A stretch of DNA of 64,000 nucleotides from Marsupella aquatica (GCA_973895155.1 OZ316898.1:10726001-10790000); one strand, 5' to 3'; counted from the stretch's first letter, positions 1 to 13,349 are shown. Program-made: numbers and translations. Notes: generated by a model from the letters alone, not told the origin.

Positions 1-239
1 CAAACCTTGCTTTGAGATTCTCGGTCTCGTCGATTTTCTGGAATAAGTTGCGGCGTTGCGCTTGTAATTATCTAATTCGTAAGACATTCGCCTACCTTCG
101 ACCGGTCCAAAAATCACCACGATGAGTGACGATGCTATCAATCAATTCGGAGAAAGGCTAATTTGGCTGTTGTGAAAGTGTTGATTTTGAGTGTTTTCTC
201 TACCAGTCTGAAGAACTCAGCAACGTGCTTTCCTTGTAG

Positions 240-3226
240 GTGTATGATTTTGTACAATTGGCCGAGCTTTACTACGCGGGGAGCCATGGAATGGACATTA
301 TGGGACCGCCGGAGGGTTGCAACGGTTTCAACGTTGCGGGCACTCGAGCGAAGGACAAGAGGGTCAGTATTGAATTTTGCTGTCCATCTCCTTACGTTTG
401 AGTAATTGGTTGGTTAGTTACATCAGCTACGCCTTCCTGACACATATCCGAGGATGATCTTATCGAACTCTGTGCCTAATGGCCAATGCTGTTGTTGTTG
501 TGCTCGAGTCTTCCTTTCTTTTTCAAAAATTGAAGGAAGGTCTACGCGCGTTGCTCGTAGAATGTGCCGTCGTCTTGATGGGTGTTACCTGGGGACTGCA
601 TGTTTCCAACGGCGTTTGGTTGTGGCTGCCTTTCGTGAACCAAAAAGTCTTGCCCAGAGTGATCTACCTCTTTTTTAGCATAGCCCTTGCTGTGCCGTGT
701 TTGTTTACGCCTTGGTTCCTGGGGTTTCCTTTTAGTCAGTAAGCAACGGTGCGATCGGAAAGCTATAGGGCGGTCAGCAGGAGGGTCCTAAATATACCGT
801 AATTAGGTTGCCAGAATACCGTCAATGTTGATCTCGCAAATGTGGGGGGCTTGTGGGTCATGTCGTAATTCCAGCCAGCAGGCGAATTGTGACCTTTTTT
901 TTCTGACATTTGCCTTTTTGTCTCAGGGAAATGATATTGTCCTCTTCCAGCCGGCGAGCAAGTACTTACCGATGATGGATAAGGTATCTTGTCTGTTGAA
1001 TTCGTTGCGGGACGCTCATGATTGGGAAGTTTTTCTGTGTAGTCATCGACATTAAAATAGCATATTCTGGTGATCTCTTTCGATCCAAGTATTGTCACAC
1101 TTCAACTGTAGGAGAGTCTCCATAGCAGATCGTCGGAATCATCTTGTTTATGTGCACAACCAGTTAGAATGGAGTTTGACCTGCCTTGTTCAGAGCTTGG
1201 ATGTGAGTCGTGAGCTATTGTAGTCCCTAGCTGTTCCAGAAATTAGAGCTGGGTAAACCTCAATTTTCCGAACTCCAGCTCTAATTGTGGTTTTTTCTGG
1301 TCATCCAAAATGGCGGTTCAGCTCATCTGGAATTTAGGAACTTGATGCTTTTATTTGAGTGTGTGGAAGTGGTCAAGACAGTTTTTGTCAAAAGGAAGGA
1401 ACTCTTGGAGTTCCACGACTAGTTGTCAAGAGCTTGCTTGCAGTGGGTGCTTTTGTCGCTAGTATTAATGCGTCATGCTTGGTGCATGAAGGTTTGTAAG
1501 ACTTTGGAGGAGAAAGCCTTGACGGTTCCTGGAGCACGAGTGGAGCATAACAAGTATTGCGTCACACTCCATTTCCGCCGTGTCAAAGAGGAGGTAGTCG
1601 AGCATTCACGAACGTTTCTGTCATAATGGTTTCTGGTTTGAACAAATATTTTCACATCCAATTGTTGTCAATTCTTACGCGTGGTATCCATTACAGAGTG
1701 ATAACATACTGATATGCTTGTCTGTTTGCCTTCCGGATTGTCTGCAGAGTTGGTCAGAACTTGCAGAACACGTGGAAGGTATATTGAAGGATTATCCTGA
1801 GTTGCAATTGACTCTAGGGCGAAAAGTGAGTTGCTTTGCTACACCTGCAGTATATTTAGCGGTATATTGACAGCCTATATAGTAGACTTCACGCTAAGGG
1901 GGAGTTACTGTAGTGGACATTGAAGCTGTGTACAAGCCGTCTGCGAACTCGCGAAATACTGGTGTGTGCAGCTCGTGCAATAGACAGTGATCATTGATCC
2001 TACGCTCCCCTCATTTCCCAATTGTGTCCGCTAGAGTAGTGTTGTATTGTGACAATCCCAGCATGAGCCCGTATGCTACAGACATGTGACCCAAGGCGTT
2101 CCTTGGTTCCACTTTAGTTGAGTTCAATAATTGTTTATGACGCGAAGTCACTGTCCACTGCGGTATATTAGAACATGCACATTGAGAGATCACTGAAGGG
2201 CTTTGCTTGACCCAGTTATATGTAGCATTTCATTACTTTTCATTATCTTGCACTGTCAAATGCTTCAGAACCTAGCTCATGCTGAGGTTCTGAAGACCGT
2301 AATTTCTGGAAGTGTTCTGATCTTTGGTTATTGTTGTTCTTGGTTGTACGGCAGGTTTTGGAAATCCGGCCAGCGATAGCATGGGACAAGGGCAAAGCCG
2401 TGGAGTATCTGTTGAAGGCTCTGGGTGAGTCCTTGCACCTTGTCGGAGGCATGCAAGAATTGTTTTCTTTGCTATAGGCCAGCCAAAATTCTGATTGAGA
2501 GTCAATCTTTAAAACCGTAAGTCTCACGGCTTACGTCTGGAAGAGAACTCGATAGACAGGCTGCCGATGATTGGTGGTGAGGCAAATTGAATGTAGTAAA
2601 AGGGACTGACACCGGACTCTGAACGGTGCAGGCTTGGAAAACTCCAATGATGTTCTCCCTGTATATCTAGGTGATGATCGAACGGATGAAGACGCTTTTG
2701 TGGTAAGTTGCTGGCCTGCCAAAAAGTGGACAGTCCTTTTCATTGCTGTAGGAGTCCTTGCTGTGTTGTATATATTCTAGATCTGAGTCAGGTGAAAGTA
2801 GATGGGAATAGATCAGTGACTTGGTTTGTTATTGTTAGTAAATTGGTTATTGTCTTTGTCTATTGGATTGTCTCTCTACGTTGGATGATCCGCGTTGTCG
2901 CTACCACAGATGTTCAAGAGTTGAGTTAGTTCTATGTTATTTTCAGGTAATGAATGAGAAGGGCAATGGCTGTAGCATTCTCGTCTCAGCAGTCGCCAAA
3001 AGCACGAATGCTCTCTACTCTCTCCGAGATCCGTCTGAGGTAATTGCATCGTTCGTTTTAGAAACAATCAAGCTAGTTAGATCTGCATTTCGGCTTGTGT
3101 TAAGAGATGCGTGATCTGACATCTAAACAAAACACTTGTGGTTTGCAGGTGCTGACATTTTTGCAGTCTCTCGTGAGATGGCGGGTGAGTCACCCTCTGA
3201 AACGTGGGAATTCAGATAGTGGTTAA
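240..3226 (+). CDS. TPP: trehalose-6-phosphate phosphatase, 5' end outside window
   Basis: Dephosphorylates trehalose 6-phosphate to trehalose (HAD-superfamily phosphatase, cytosolic or plastidic in plants). Eight exons can be read in phase: 240-362, 927-983, 1492-1593, 1748-1825, 2355-2424, 2632-2702, 2947-3039 and 3149-3226, about 223 residues in total. They spell the conserved series [65 protein letters not shown] and [12 protein letters not shown], the last holding the HAD motif with Mg-binding acidic residues. Junctions are GT..AG and phases are consistent. The first HAD motif with the nucleophile Asp lies upstream of the window, so the N-terminal half is missing here. The last exon simply runs to a TAA at 3224-3226; the true end could instead be spliced further on. 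No lesion is visible in these exons. Family assignment is firm; paralogue identity is not determined. Confidence 0.93.
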
Positions 3227-4175
3227 GCATTCCAACGTTCTACCAAAATGGTAATCGTTGTCACATTTGAGGTGAAATCCCTATGGAAAGATGGGCTTCA
3301 CTAGAGCATGAGGGGGGTGGAACAGCTCCCCCTTAGCTTCTCCAGGTAGTACATTGTTGATGCAGGAATAGAACACCTTGGGCTAGCCTGTCACGATCTT
3401 GTCACATTTAGGCTGAAGACAACCCGCAGTACGTCATTCAGTCCCGCGAACGTTGTACCGGGGATTTCCTAAATTTAGGGTGTACAGTGAGGGGTCAATC
3501 GTCCATCAAGGTTACTATTCATTTCCAGGGCCTCAGTATTTTGAAGACTGGTTTGAAAAGTTGGATATGATCAGGGGTATTAAGGCCTAGGACGGAATGT
3601 ATTGCAAAAGTTCATTGCTGTACCCACCCCAATTCCGAGTTTTTCCCTGCCAAATTGTTGATCTCCGACTATTTCATCCAAATAAAATTGTTCCAGAGCA
3701 ATTCTTCAGGCCTATGCAAAGAAGTATGTCTAACATGTATAGCTTTTGTTGGAATCAACTGAGCTGTTGTGTCTGTAACATGGCTCGAGTTCTGTGGGTG
3801 CGAGGTCTCCTAGTTGCTCCTTCGCATGATTGTTTAATTTTGTTGTGGTTATGATTGAAAACGAGTATGCACATCTGCAAGGTAGCTGTATGAATTGAAT
3901 GTTCATCCGTACATAAGAGACTTAGGACGGGAATGTATACTAGGTAATGACATCCATGCCTCCCAAGAGAGCCTAATAGAATTTGATGGAGGGGTCTCAC
4001 CAAATATAAATCTTCAAGACGATGCAAGTCAACAAGGCTCAATGCTGCTCCACTTAATCTTCTGGTTGGTTGTGATGGTAACCAACATACTGAGGATTGA
4101 ACTCGAGGATGAATGGTCTCAGAGGATGAATGACGCACATTGAATTGTGATGGTAGCAAACATACGGAGGACTGA
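3227..4175. other. intergenic, nothing recognised
   Basis: Downstream of the TPP gene. Short open frames on both strands show no recognisable motif. Probable 3' UTR and terminator sequence lies in the first few hundred bases, but no signal stands out. Confidence 0.5.
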
Positions 4176-4235
4176 ACTCAACAGGATGAATGGTGACTCA
4201 ACAGGATGAATGGTGACTCAACAGGATGAATGGTG
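4176..4235. repeat. 20-bp tandem repeat, 3 copies
   Basis: Unit actcaacaggatgaatggtg occurs three times head to tail at 4176, 4196 and 4216 without a mismatch. It starts the repeat-rich block that continues to about 5220. Confidence 0.95.
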
Positions 4236-4274
4236 TACATTGAATTGAAGGTCAAGTTGTTTTTTGTTGGTTTT

Positions 4275-4432
4275 CATGATGGTGTTGCTGTGTTACTGGG
4301 TACATCACTTTTCTAAGGTGCTTCAATAGACTTTTTCAAACCTTAACTTTGTCCATGATGGTGTTGCTGTGTTACTGGGTACATCACTTTTCTAAGGTGC
4401 TTCAATAGACTTTTTCAAACCTTAACTTTGTC
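4275..4432. repeat. 79-bp tandem duplication
   Basis: Positions 4275-4353 are repeated at 4354-4432 essentially without change. The identity points to a recent duplication or to ongoing homogenisation. No coding content. Confidence 0.95.
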
Positions 4433-4451
4433 GTTTCAAGTCTCCTTGGGT

Positions 4452-4767
4452 CAAGATTCTTTGTGGCGCTGTCTAGCTTGGGGACCTATTCACCACACAA
4501 ATTTGAAGAAAAATGGATGTCCCAAAACTCTCCAATGACCCTCGTCAAAAGAATCAGATGACACTGAAGGGCTCACAGAACGGAAAGAAAGAAAGGGTTG
4601 GGAGTGGGCCAAGATTCTTTGTGGTGCTGTCTAGCTTGGGGACCTATTCACCACACAAATTTGAAGAAAAATGGATGTCCCAAAACTCTCCAATGACCCT
4701 CCTCAAAAGAATCAGGTGATACTGAAGGGCTCACGGAAGGGAAAAGAAAGAAAGGGTTGGGAGTGGG
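4452..4767. repeat. 158-bp tandem duplication
   Basis: Positions 4452-4609 recur at 4610-4767 with a few substitutions, for example ggcgctg versus ggtgctg. The short open frames inside it are by-products of the duplication. Confidence 0.93.
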
Positions 4768-4934
4768 AGACGGAAAAGAGAAAGGAAAAGTGACCAATTG
4801 ATAGAAATGATTTGGTGAAAGGCTTGAATTGAAAGTGACTTGAATGGATCATGAGGAGAAAAGCAAAAAAGGAGTGGGAGTAGGAGAGGGAAAAGAGTAA
4901 ATGAAAAGTTGTTAGTTAACACAAATTATTTGGT

Positions 4935-5216
4935 GAAAGGGTTTGAATTCAAGGTAATTTGAATGGGTCATGAGTGAAAGGCTGTGTAAGAGGCTTGAGG
5001 GTGGCTTTGAATGGATTATTTGTGAAAGCCTCTAAAGGAGGCTTGAGGGTTGCTTTGAATGGATTATTTGTGAAAGGCTTTGCAGGAGGCTTGAGGGTGG
5101 CTTTGAATGGATCATGAGTGGAAGGCTATGTAAGAGACACACATAGACTTGAGTGTGACTTTGAATGTATTATGAGTGGAAGGCTTTGTAAGAGGCACAC
5201 ATAGACTTGAGGGTTT
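4935..5216. repeat. degenerate ~50-bp minisatellite
   Basis: Five to six diverged copies of a unit of about 46-55 bp, built on gtgaaaggctttgtaagagg, cttgagggtggctttgaatg and gattat. Copies differ by substitutions and by short insertions such as cacacatagacttgag. This is an older array than the neighbouring exact duplications. Confidence 0.8.
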
Positions 5217-5219
5217 GAA

Positions 5220-7116
5220 TGGAAAATTAATCCGTGGACCCCCATGTTCATCCAAGGAATGTGTGTGTAAAAAAGTGAAATCAATTTTTGGCAAGGCGGT
5301 AACAGATGGTTTTGAGTCTCCTGGTGGTCTTGGTGTGTGCTCCTACAAAAAAGAATGTTCAAAAGATAGAGGAGATCGATCTGGTTGAGATGATCTATCT
5401 GGTTTATCAAACGAAAGGTTGAATGTGGAAGAATTGAGTTTTTTACTATTTTCACTTACTCATTGGAGAAATCGTGTTTCTACCATTCCTGATTGATCGT
5501 TTGTGGCTTAGAACATTATTCTTTGATCCTTTGGAGTTCAAAGGCTTGCCCTCACTCCCACTCACTGATGGGCTCTGGGAATGTATTCAGTTGTCCACTG
5601 TTAGTTAGTTGGCAAATTTCTGCCAAAATCTTGCCTCCAACTACTGGCAACTGATACTGAGAAAATCTGGAGGGAAAAAGTCAAATTAGCCAAAATCCGT
5701 CTTCAGCTGCAGTTAAATTCACTCAAGGATTCACTAGATCTCCAAAGATCTGGTGGCTTGCCTTAAGTTCAGGAAAAATTTAACAGGTTTCCATAAATTC
5801 ATGAATATTATACAAAAAAAATTCATGTTGGGTTAATAAACTAATATTTTTCATGACACACAAAATGAATATCATGGTAATCAACCAATGGGATTAACAT
5901 TTGTTACCAGTCACTCATATTGGTGTAGCGTAGTGGCCCCGTCAAACTCAAACATCATTTTGGTTGTCTGAGTCTTGTTGTTTTCTCTTGACGGCCTGGT
6001 ACTTGGAAAATTTCCACTACTCAGCCGGCCTAGCAGAGTCATTCGTTCACTTAGTGGTTGTGGTCTTTCCTAGAGAAATCTATAGGGCAAATATGGCTTT
6101 TTCACTTTTTCACTTTTTTACTTGCAGACTCACTTTTTCAACTTGGTAGCCTTGTGGAGTCATCTTAGCCTCATTGAGTAAGAAGGTTCCATGTGCAAAC
6201 TCCCAATACCTGATTCCCTTGAGACCAATCACCGATGGGGTTGCACCAATACCCGATACCTGTGCTACCAATAACAGATGGGGTTGCAATACTCATGAGT
6301 CCACAAATCCCTGCTGTACTTTTTGCTTTGCATTTCTATGGGTGATGATCGATGAGCCATGACCCCCCTGCCAGCCTGACCTGAGGGTTATGAGATTTCA
6401 GCCCCCTTGGCTACCCCACCTGGAGGCTTGTCCAATTTCAGGCAAAACTTGCAGGTCATCAATAAAGTAAAAGTACACTTGGGGCATATGCTTGTTAATC
6501 CATGGCCATGGCTATAACCCTCTGGGCCTCACTCCACTCCAGCAATCACTCCTGCAATTACATCCCATAACTCCCTTGGAGCCATGTATTACCTTACACC
6601 ATATATTTTCCCTCCCTGACCAGTGAGCCATTAAACTCCCTCATAGTATACACGGAAAAATGGTTGCAGTCAACAGTAGTGTAGATGAACAAGAGACTGT
6701 ATCTGTTAGGGCACAAATTCACCGTGCAAGTTCGTCTTATTAGTTACACAGCTCTCTGCCTTACGCCTTTTGAGTGTTTCTTGAGCTGTTCTTGAGCTTC
6801 TGTTGCAGGCTTCACGAGCTGCTACTGGTATTGGATCTCCTCCTCTGCAAGCCTTGCTTTCCTTGCTATGCTTTCCTTTCCGTTGCTTCCCATCCCGCTT
6901 GTAAGCTGCTTCCGGCAGATACCCCGGCAGATACCCACTTTGCGTCTGTGCCCCTGTTTGTCTTGATCATTTATGACTTTTAGCGTTTGCCACCTCCTCT
7001 TGCTATGTCAATGTGGTCGGGGTTTTGACAATGTTCGAGTCCAATGCAATGTGGTGCTGTGGCAGGCAGGCAGAGCACCGGAATTTGTTGAGGAGGTCAA
7101 AAGCGTTTAGATCGCC
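5220..7116. other. intergenic stretch before the VDAC-like pseudogene
   Basis: No convincing coding exon. An AT-rich part lies near 5760-5900, and a pair of short imperfect repeats around accgatggggttgca lies near 6225-6290. The last few hundred bases would have been the promoter and 5' UTR of the VDAC gene when it was active. Confidence 0.5.
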
Positions 7117-10056
7117 ATGGGCAAGGGACCGGGTTTTTACCATGAGATTGGGAAGAAGGCCAAAGGTAGCGTATAACAATGCCTTACGAGTGTGTCCGAG
7201 AAAAAGTTTGGCGCAGTTTGTTTTGATTTTTGCCTGAGGTTTCTGATGGGTGAGAATCAATACAAAGCGTCGTTAGTTGATTCCTGCGACGCTGTGTAGA
7301 AAACTAAGGCAGATCTTGTAAAGTGAGCATAGTTTTCGGTTTGTGAGAATCTATGAATGATCGTCAAGAGGGGAGTTCTTAGATTCTAGAATTATCCGAA
7401 AGCTATTCTGGCCGAACGAAAGAATTAATTGCTACTGTGTTCATTGACGCTGTGGACTGTCGCTTTGGGAGGCTTTATTTAACTTCAATCGGTGCTTAGG
7501 ATGCTACTTACTTGCGTCTCAAATTCGAGTGGAAAACACTAGCTCTTCTTCATGGGAACACTATACTATACAAAGCTGCCACATCTTAGTTTTCTTCAAG
7601 CGGCAATGCCAAACTCTAGTGGACATTGCGTCATGAAAGCACTCAAGAACAGTAGGTTGATTCACTTGCTGCGCGGCGTTTTGTGTTTTGGGAGGTCGAA
7701 TATGTTCAGCACATCGGAACCTTAACAACCCTCTCTGGGTTTCATAATGATCTCACTGGGAGCACGCTAGAGTATGTGCAGAATAAAGTTCTCCCAGTCC
7801 AAGGATTTAATTGGATTTTCAAGCATTGATGTTGATGTTTTTTAAGAGGATGGTTCATGCCAAGGACTTCAAGGATAATGACAGCTGAGGTGGTTAGAAT
7901 GAGATTTCAGTCTTTAATCTATGCAGTGAATTGCCATCCTGAGATCCCAAAATTTTACTACTTATGATGCACTCATGAACAACATCGCTTCTGTTCAGAT
8001 CTTATCAACAAGGATTATACCTATATACGATCCCGCCTACGATCAGAAGTTTACAGTCAACACAGCTACATCTGCTGGTCTGGTGAGACATCTTCAGTGT
8101 CCAAACCAGGTTTTTGAACGTATTCTTGTGTAAGCATTGGAAGAAATAAACGACTGTGTGCATTACTTGCGACCAGTTGAGAGTTAGTTAGCATGATTGG
8201 TGAGGCATTTTTGGGTGAGGAGATCTAATTCTTGGGCGATAAGAGAATGGTGCCAAGTGACGTTTTCGATGAGGGGCTTTATTAGGGTTTTGTATAAGGT
8301 GACGAGATGTGCTAAAGGCACGTGATTATCAGCTTTTTGATCCTGCTGGACTTGTCCATGTCTCCGGAATTTCGTAACCACAGGAACCAAGAGGGGCAAG
8401 GGGTTTGCAGCTGATATTAGCACAACCTTCAAACGACATAATATCTCTGCGGACGTCAAAGTTGACACCAAATCAAATGTATGCTACTATGAGTTAGTTA
8501 GGTCCCTCTACAATACCAGTGTTTGAGTTTGCCTTTTCCGATATCAGGAGGACTGTTCCGTGTCTACTGTTGTAAACTGTGATTGGTCTTCTAAATTTTT
8601 CATAAAGTTGGTGTTTCTAGTGAATGCCCTCACTAACACATAGTATCAGCATTGTCAAGGCTGTTGCGTGCTCCCGCAAAGTACATCACTGTATATAAAG
8701 AACTCGATTTCCTTGAAACTCCGCTCTGAGAACTAGAAAAAGATTTATTATTGTCCCTATTCATATTGCCAGTGATTTTGTATTCGTTACATAATGAATC
8801 GTATGCATGGTATGTTCTCCAGATTTTAGCTAGTACTATAACTGTTGATGAATTTGCTGCTGGTGCAAAGTCAATCTTCAGCTTCACACTACCGGACCAA
8901 AAGTCTGGCAAGGTAACGTTTTACATGGAATGGAGAACTAGGTGTGTTTCTGCAGTGTTTTGTGTGTGCCGCTTTGTTTCATTCTTTTTCTCCATGATGT
9001 ATGACCATGGACAGTGGATGGTCTTCCGCGTAATCACTACAGATGTGTTGCATGTCTCCAGTCATTTGGAGTATCTATTTTCATGTCATATGGGGTTTAA
9101 ATTAAAGGCAGCTTCACTGTTCTAGACATATCTGGCACGGTGGAAGTTTGTCATTGTTGGACTCAAAAGGCAGTAGTAATAGCCTCCCAAGAATCTTTCT
9201 TTACTGGCCCAAAGTACTAAATCAGGCAGGGAAGATTCAGCGTAGGTACCACGAACTGAATGACTCGGTGACAATTTTCATTTTTTACCACATCCTGATC
9301 AATCAGTATTTCCAGACTAATTAATCTATCTAATGATCTGTCCCTGCAGTTCTCAGGTTGAGGTGCAATATATGCATGATAATGTGGGTGTGACCACCAG
9401 TATAGGGTTGACACCCAATCCCCTTGTGGATCTCACTGCAGTGATGGGAAGGGATGGGTTTGTTTTGGGTGGGCAGGTGAGTTATGACACAACATCGGGA
9501 AGCCACACCAAGTACAATGCAGCTGTAGGCTTCAACAATCCGGACTTCAGCACTGCAGTTCACTTGTATTGACCTACAACCCATTTTCCAGTTTTTATGA
9601 AGGGTAGAGGCTTACTTTGTCATCTTTGCACAGCGCAGGGCTTCCACGTTTAAAGGCAAAGATCAAACGTTCGGGCAAACGTTTCATGTTGCATGTATCT
9701 TAAGAATTGGAGTAAATGGTTTTTTAAATTCTGCATGGGTTATCATGTAGGCTGGACAAGGGCGATGTCGTGAAGGCTTCCTACCTCCAACTTGTAAACC
9801 CTGCATCACGGACACAAGTTGCGGCAGAGATTGCTCACAGATTTTTGAAGAACGAGAATACTTTTACCGTCGGTGGTTATACGGATTGGATCCTTTGACT
9901 ACAATCAAGGGATGCCTTACCAACCATGGGAAGTTGGCCACACTACTCTAGCATGAATGGAGGCCCAAATCTTTGGTCACCATATCTGGCGAGATTGACA
10001 CCAAGGCTTTGGATAAGAGTGCCAAGATTGGTTTGGCCTTGGCTCTTAAACCATAA
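7117..10056 (+). pseudogene. VDAC: voltage-dependent anion channel (mitochondrial porin), unprocessed pseudogene
   Basis: VDACs are 19-strand beta-barrel channels of the mitochondrial outer membrane. Six exons are recognisable: 7117-7165 (MGKGPGFYHEIGKKAK), 7999-8082 (DLINKDYTY, then QKFTVNTATSAGL in another frame), 8368-8478 (TTGTKRGKGFAADISTTFK), 8823-8912 (ITVDEFAAGAKSIF, TLPDQKSGK), 9357-9565 (VEVQYMHDNVGVTTSIGLTP) and 9751-10056 (LDKGDVVKASYLQLV, then DPLTTIK, HEWRPKS and the C-terminal [12 protein letters not shown]). Introns are kept, so it is not a retrocopy. Four lesions are seen: a 16-nt insertion in exon 2 near 8024-8039; GG instead of AG at the exon 3 acceptor (8366-8367); a 1-nt loss near 9882 in exon 6; and a TAG at 9949-9951 where the family has Gln. 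Outside these, side chains are well conserved, so inactivation looks recent. Some single-base changes could be assembly errors, but not all four. Confidence 0.92.
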
Positions 10057-13000
10057 GATGTCAGTGATTAGGCCAATTGTCTGCTGGGGTGACTGTTCTC
10101 CTGAGACAGTGCTCATGATTTTTGACCTGGAAATTGTGAACATATCCTCTGCACCCTGTATTGCTGGGGGAGGTCACAATACAAGAGAATTGAACATTTA
10201 TTTATCATGCGCAATTAAAAAAAATGAGATCTCGTTTTACCACGCATCATGTCCGTACCTTCAGAGAAAATCATGTGGCCTATTCCTAGTGAAAGGTGAC
10301 CCCGTTAATGTCGACTGCTGTGTCTTTGAGGGTGTTTTTGCGTTGTTGTAAGGAACTAGAACTAGTCATGGAAATGAACTAGTCGGGCCAAGTTTGTCCT
10401 ATTTTTGTTGCTGCACAGGAGAGTGATTTTGGTGTTTTGGCCCAGTTTCCTGGGGCATATCTTCAGCGATAGGAGAAGCTATCGCCTTTGTTGATTAAGT
10501 GAAAACTTGGCAAGAGCCCTTGATTTGTCATTTGATCTCAGGAAACTGTTGGCATTCGTGAAGAGGTAAATAATGGGTACTAATTCATTCTTCGCCATTT
10601 TGTAAGTGGGTCGTATACTCTGAATTGCGTGAATGCTATTTCAAGGAATATGTTTCACATGGTTCAATATAATATTTTTCAGGAATAGACAAATGCACTA
10701 GACGATAGCAATGTACTGAACAAGTTGGAGTCTTACTCCGAACGAGTTGAGGGCAGTTGGAGTCTTACTCCGACAGAGTTGAGGGCCTCCAACTGATACA
10801 ATGAGAACGAGTACATGCATCAGGAAAAGGCATCCAAAATAGTAACTTGTAAAAAATTGAGCTGCTTGGCACGCCAGAATGAGGTGGACTTTGGTTTGGA
10901 ATTAAGTTTCGCTATAGACGCAAATTGGTTATTGTGCTTTGACCCCCCTGTTTTAGTTTGTAAGTTGGACAATACTTACAAGCATCCTGTTTCATTTGTA
11001 AATTGGATAGTACTGACGAAGCACAAAGTTCTGTGAAGAATGAATTGTTGTAGGCATTCACAAATCCAAAATGTCAATACCCAATTCTCAGGAAGAAACC
11101 AAACAAATTCACGCTACAACCGTTCTTGCCCTCATAAAATCCTGTCCCAAGAGAAGGCCTCTGCTGCCCTTGGGCTTCATGAAAAACAATACCCTCATGA
11201 GAGTGCTAGGGCCTACTTACCTCGTGGTGAGAGCTCAAGGGCATCCTTGTGACATCAGGGGCACACCTCCCTCCTTGCACAAGGTCACCCAAAAATAAAT
11301 AGAAGGGTGAGGCACTCTCATGTGGAGGGTATTGTGTAAGTTTCATTAAGCCTAAGTGTGTTTTGCTGTAGGCACCAACTGATTTGTTGTTCTTCCATAC
11401 TTCCCCAGATTTATAAAGATGTAGGGTAACCCATGGCCTTGAGGGGGTTACAGCCCATAGCCCCCAAAGTGGCCATGAATAGGCCACCAACTTGTTTGTG
11501 TTCTTCCCTGCTTCTTTGAAATTTACAAGGGTTATAGGATGGGATAGCCCCTGGCCTCGAGTATTAGGAATTGACTCGGGTTTCCAACTATAATTAATTT
11601 GGCATTACTAGGGTTAATTGACCCTTGGTTAGTTTAGGATAAGATCCACTTATTTAGGCCCACACATCTTAGTCTCCCTTTGGGGGTATAGGTTGGAGGG
11701 AGAGAATGTTCTTTCTCATGAGCTATGGATTCTTCAGGAGTTAATTTCTCCATGATTGTGGTGTCTTGTCGGTGTAGTGTGAGATTGAGTGCTCTCATGT
11801 TCTGCATTGTTGTCTAGTTTGGAGCTGACGGTTTTCCTACACTGAGGAGGTTACAACCCCTAGTGTCTTAATAGACCATGAATTATCAAGGGTCTACCCA
11901 AAGCGTACTTTTGTTCTAATTTCATTGGAAACTTATCATGCAAGTCTCATAACTTTGGAGCTAGGGTTGGCAGGGGTGCCCAGAATCTCACCCATGAGCC
12001 AGGTTGTCAAGGGGTGTTAACCCTCTTTGAAAAACATGCTTGGAAGGAATCAAGACTTTGATCTGTCCCAGATCTGGATTGGGGACTCTTGATGCCAATC
12101 TTATTGCCAGGCTGGCAAAGGGTTATCACCCATAGTCTTCATCAATAAAGTACAAAGAAAGACTCACAGAGAGGGTTTAAGAAATTAACTCAGGATTGGG
12201 ATGCAGTTACATTTGCAGTCACCTTAGTTAGTAGTGGGACAGGGCTAAGCTTATGACCCCCTCCAGCCCATGGGTTACCAAGGGTGAACCCTCAGTCCTT
12301 GCGAGTCTTCAAAAACCTATGCTTGGGAGTAACTGGGTTTCAATCTGTGCCAGATTGAATCAGGAAATCTTGGTGCCAATTTTGGTGACAGGATGGAGAG
12401 GGTAAGTTATCAACCACATACTTCAATGAAAATACAAAGAAAGACTAGCAAGGAGGGTTAAGGCTTATAACTGGCATACATTTACACATCCTTGGTACTT
12501 GGTACTGGGACTGAGTAGCATCAGACAGTCTTGGTTCTTGGTCACCCCAATAGCCTCATCCAGCCATTTGTTGTGGGAAAAAACTTTAGTACCTTAGAAG
12601 CAAGCTGGCAAATCACACTCAAGCTAAAATTTGAAAAAATCCCTCCTATTTGTTACAATCAAATCCAAGGTGGAGGGTGTGCCAGAAACTACTTTACAGT
12701 ACATCAGCTGACTTCTAAAGTTGGTTGCCACCTGAGTAAACGATTTAAAACAAGAGCAAAATGCCTGGGCCCATCCTAACAGTGAACTGGGCAGCAACTG
12801 CCTGGGGGCGTTGTGGGCATTGATGGATGGATTTATTTCATCAACAACTTGAGAATAGGATAACCGAGCTCTGGGAGGGGTTCTAGTCTATAACCCTAAC
12901 CTGCTGCAAGAATGTGAGAAAAAAAGTTCCCACAGCATTTTTTTGTCCAAAAACATTAAAGGAACCCTAACATAAATTGCAGGGCACAAGACTAATTATG

Positions 13001-13349
13001 AGAATAGCAGGATGGAGTAGAAATGGGTTACCCACCTGTAACCTTTGTTCCATACACAAGTGACATATATTGGATAAGTGAGTTCACTTACCCTGGGAGT
13101 ACGGTAAGTATTTTCAAACAGTACTTCTGGACCCAGGGTAATAGACTAGAACCCCCACCCAGACATTGGGTTTCATGGCTAATTTTTGTCCAGAAAAGGG
13201 CAATCTGGGTATAAGTTTCCAGGCACCAGCCTAAATTCTATTACTAAACCGGACTTAAATTAAAGGGCTAATAAAGTTTTATTTTGTTGTCTTGAACTGA
13301 AATGGGGATGAAATGCAATTAGACTCCTCCCACCCCAATGTGATAGTTT
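10057..13349. other. intergenic, unassigned
   Basis: A tandem pair of about 31 bp containing gttggagtcttactccg lies at 10724-10786. From about 11050 to 13350 the sequence is moderately GC-balanced, with many phrases resembling each other (gggttataacccctagcc type), but no open frame carries a recognisable domain. It may be decayed transposon DNA; I cannot name the family. Confidence 0.4.

Noticed and set aside
4176-5216. Repeat arrays as a CRISPR array
   Set aside because: Repeats are head to tail without unique spacers, and this is plant nuclear DNA.
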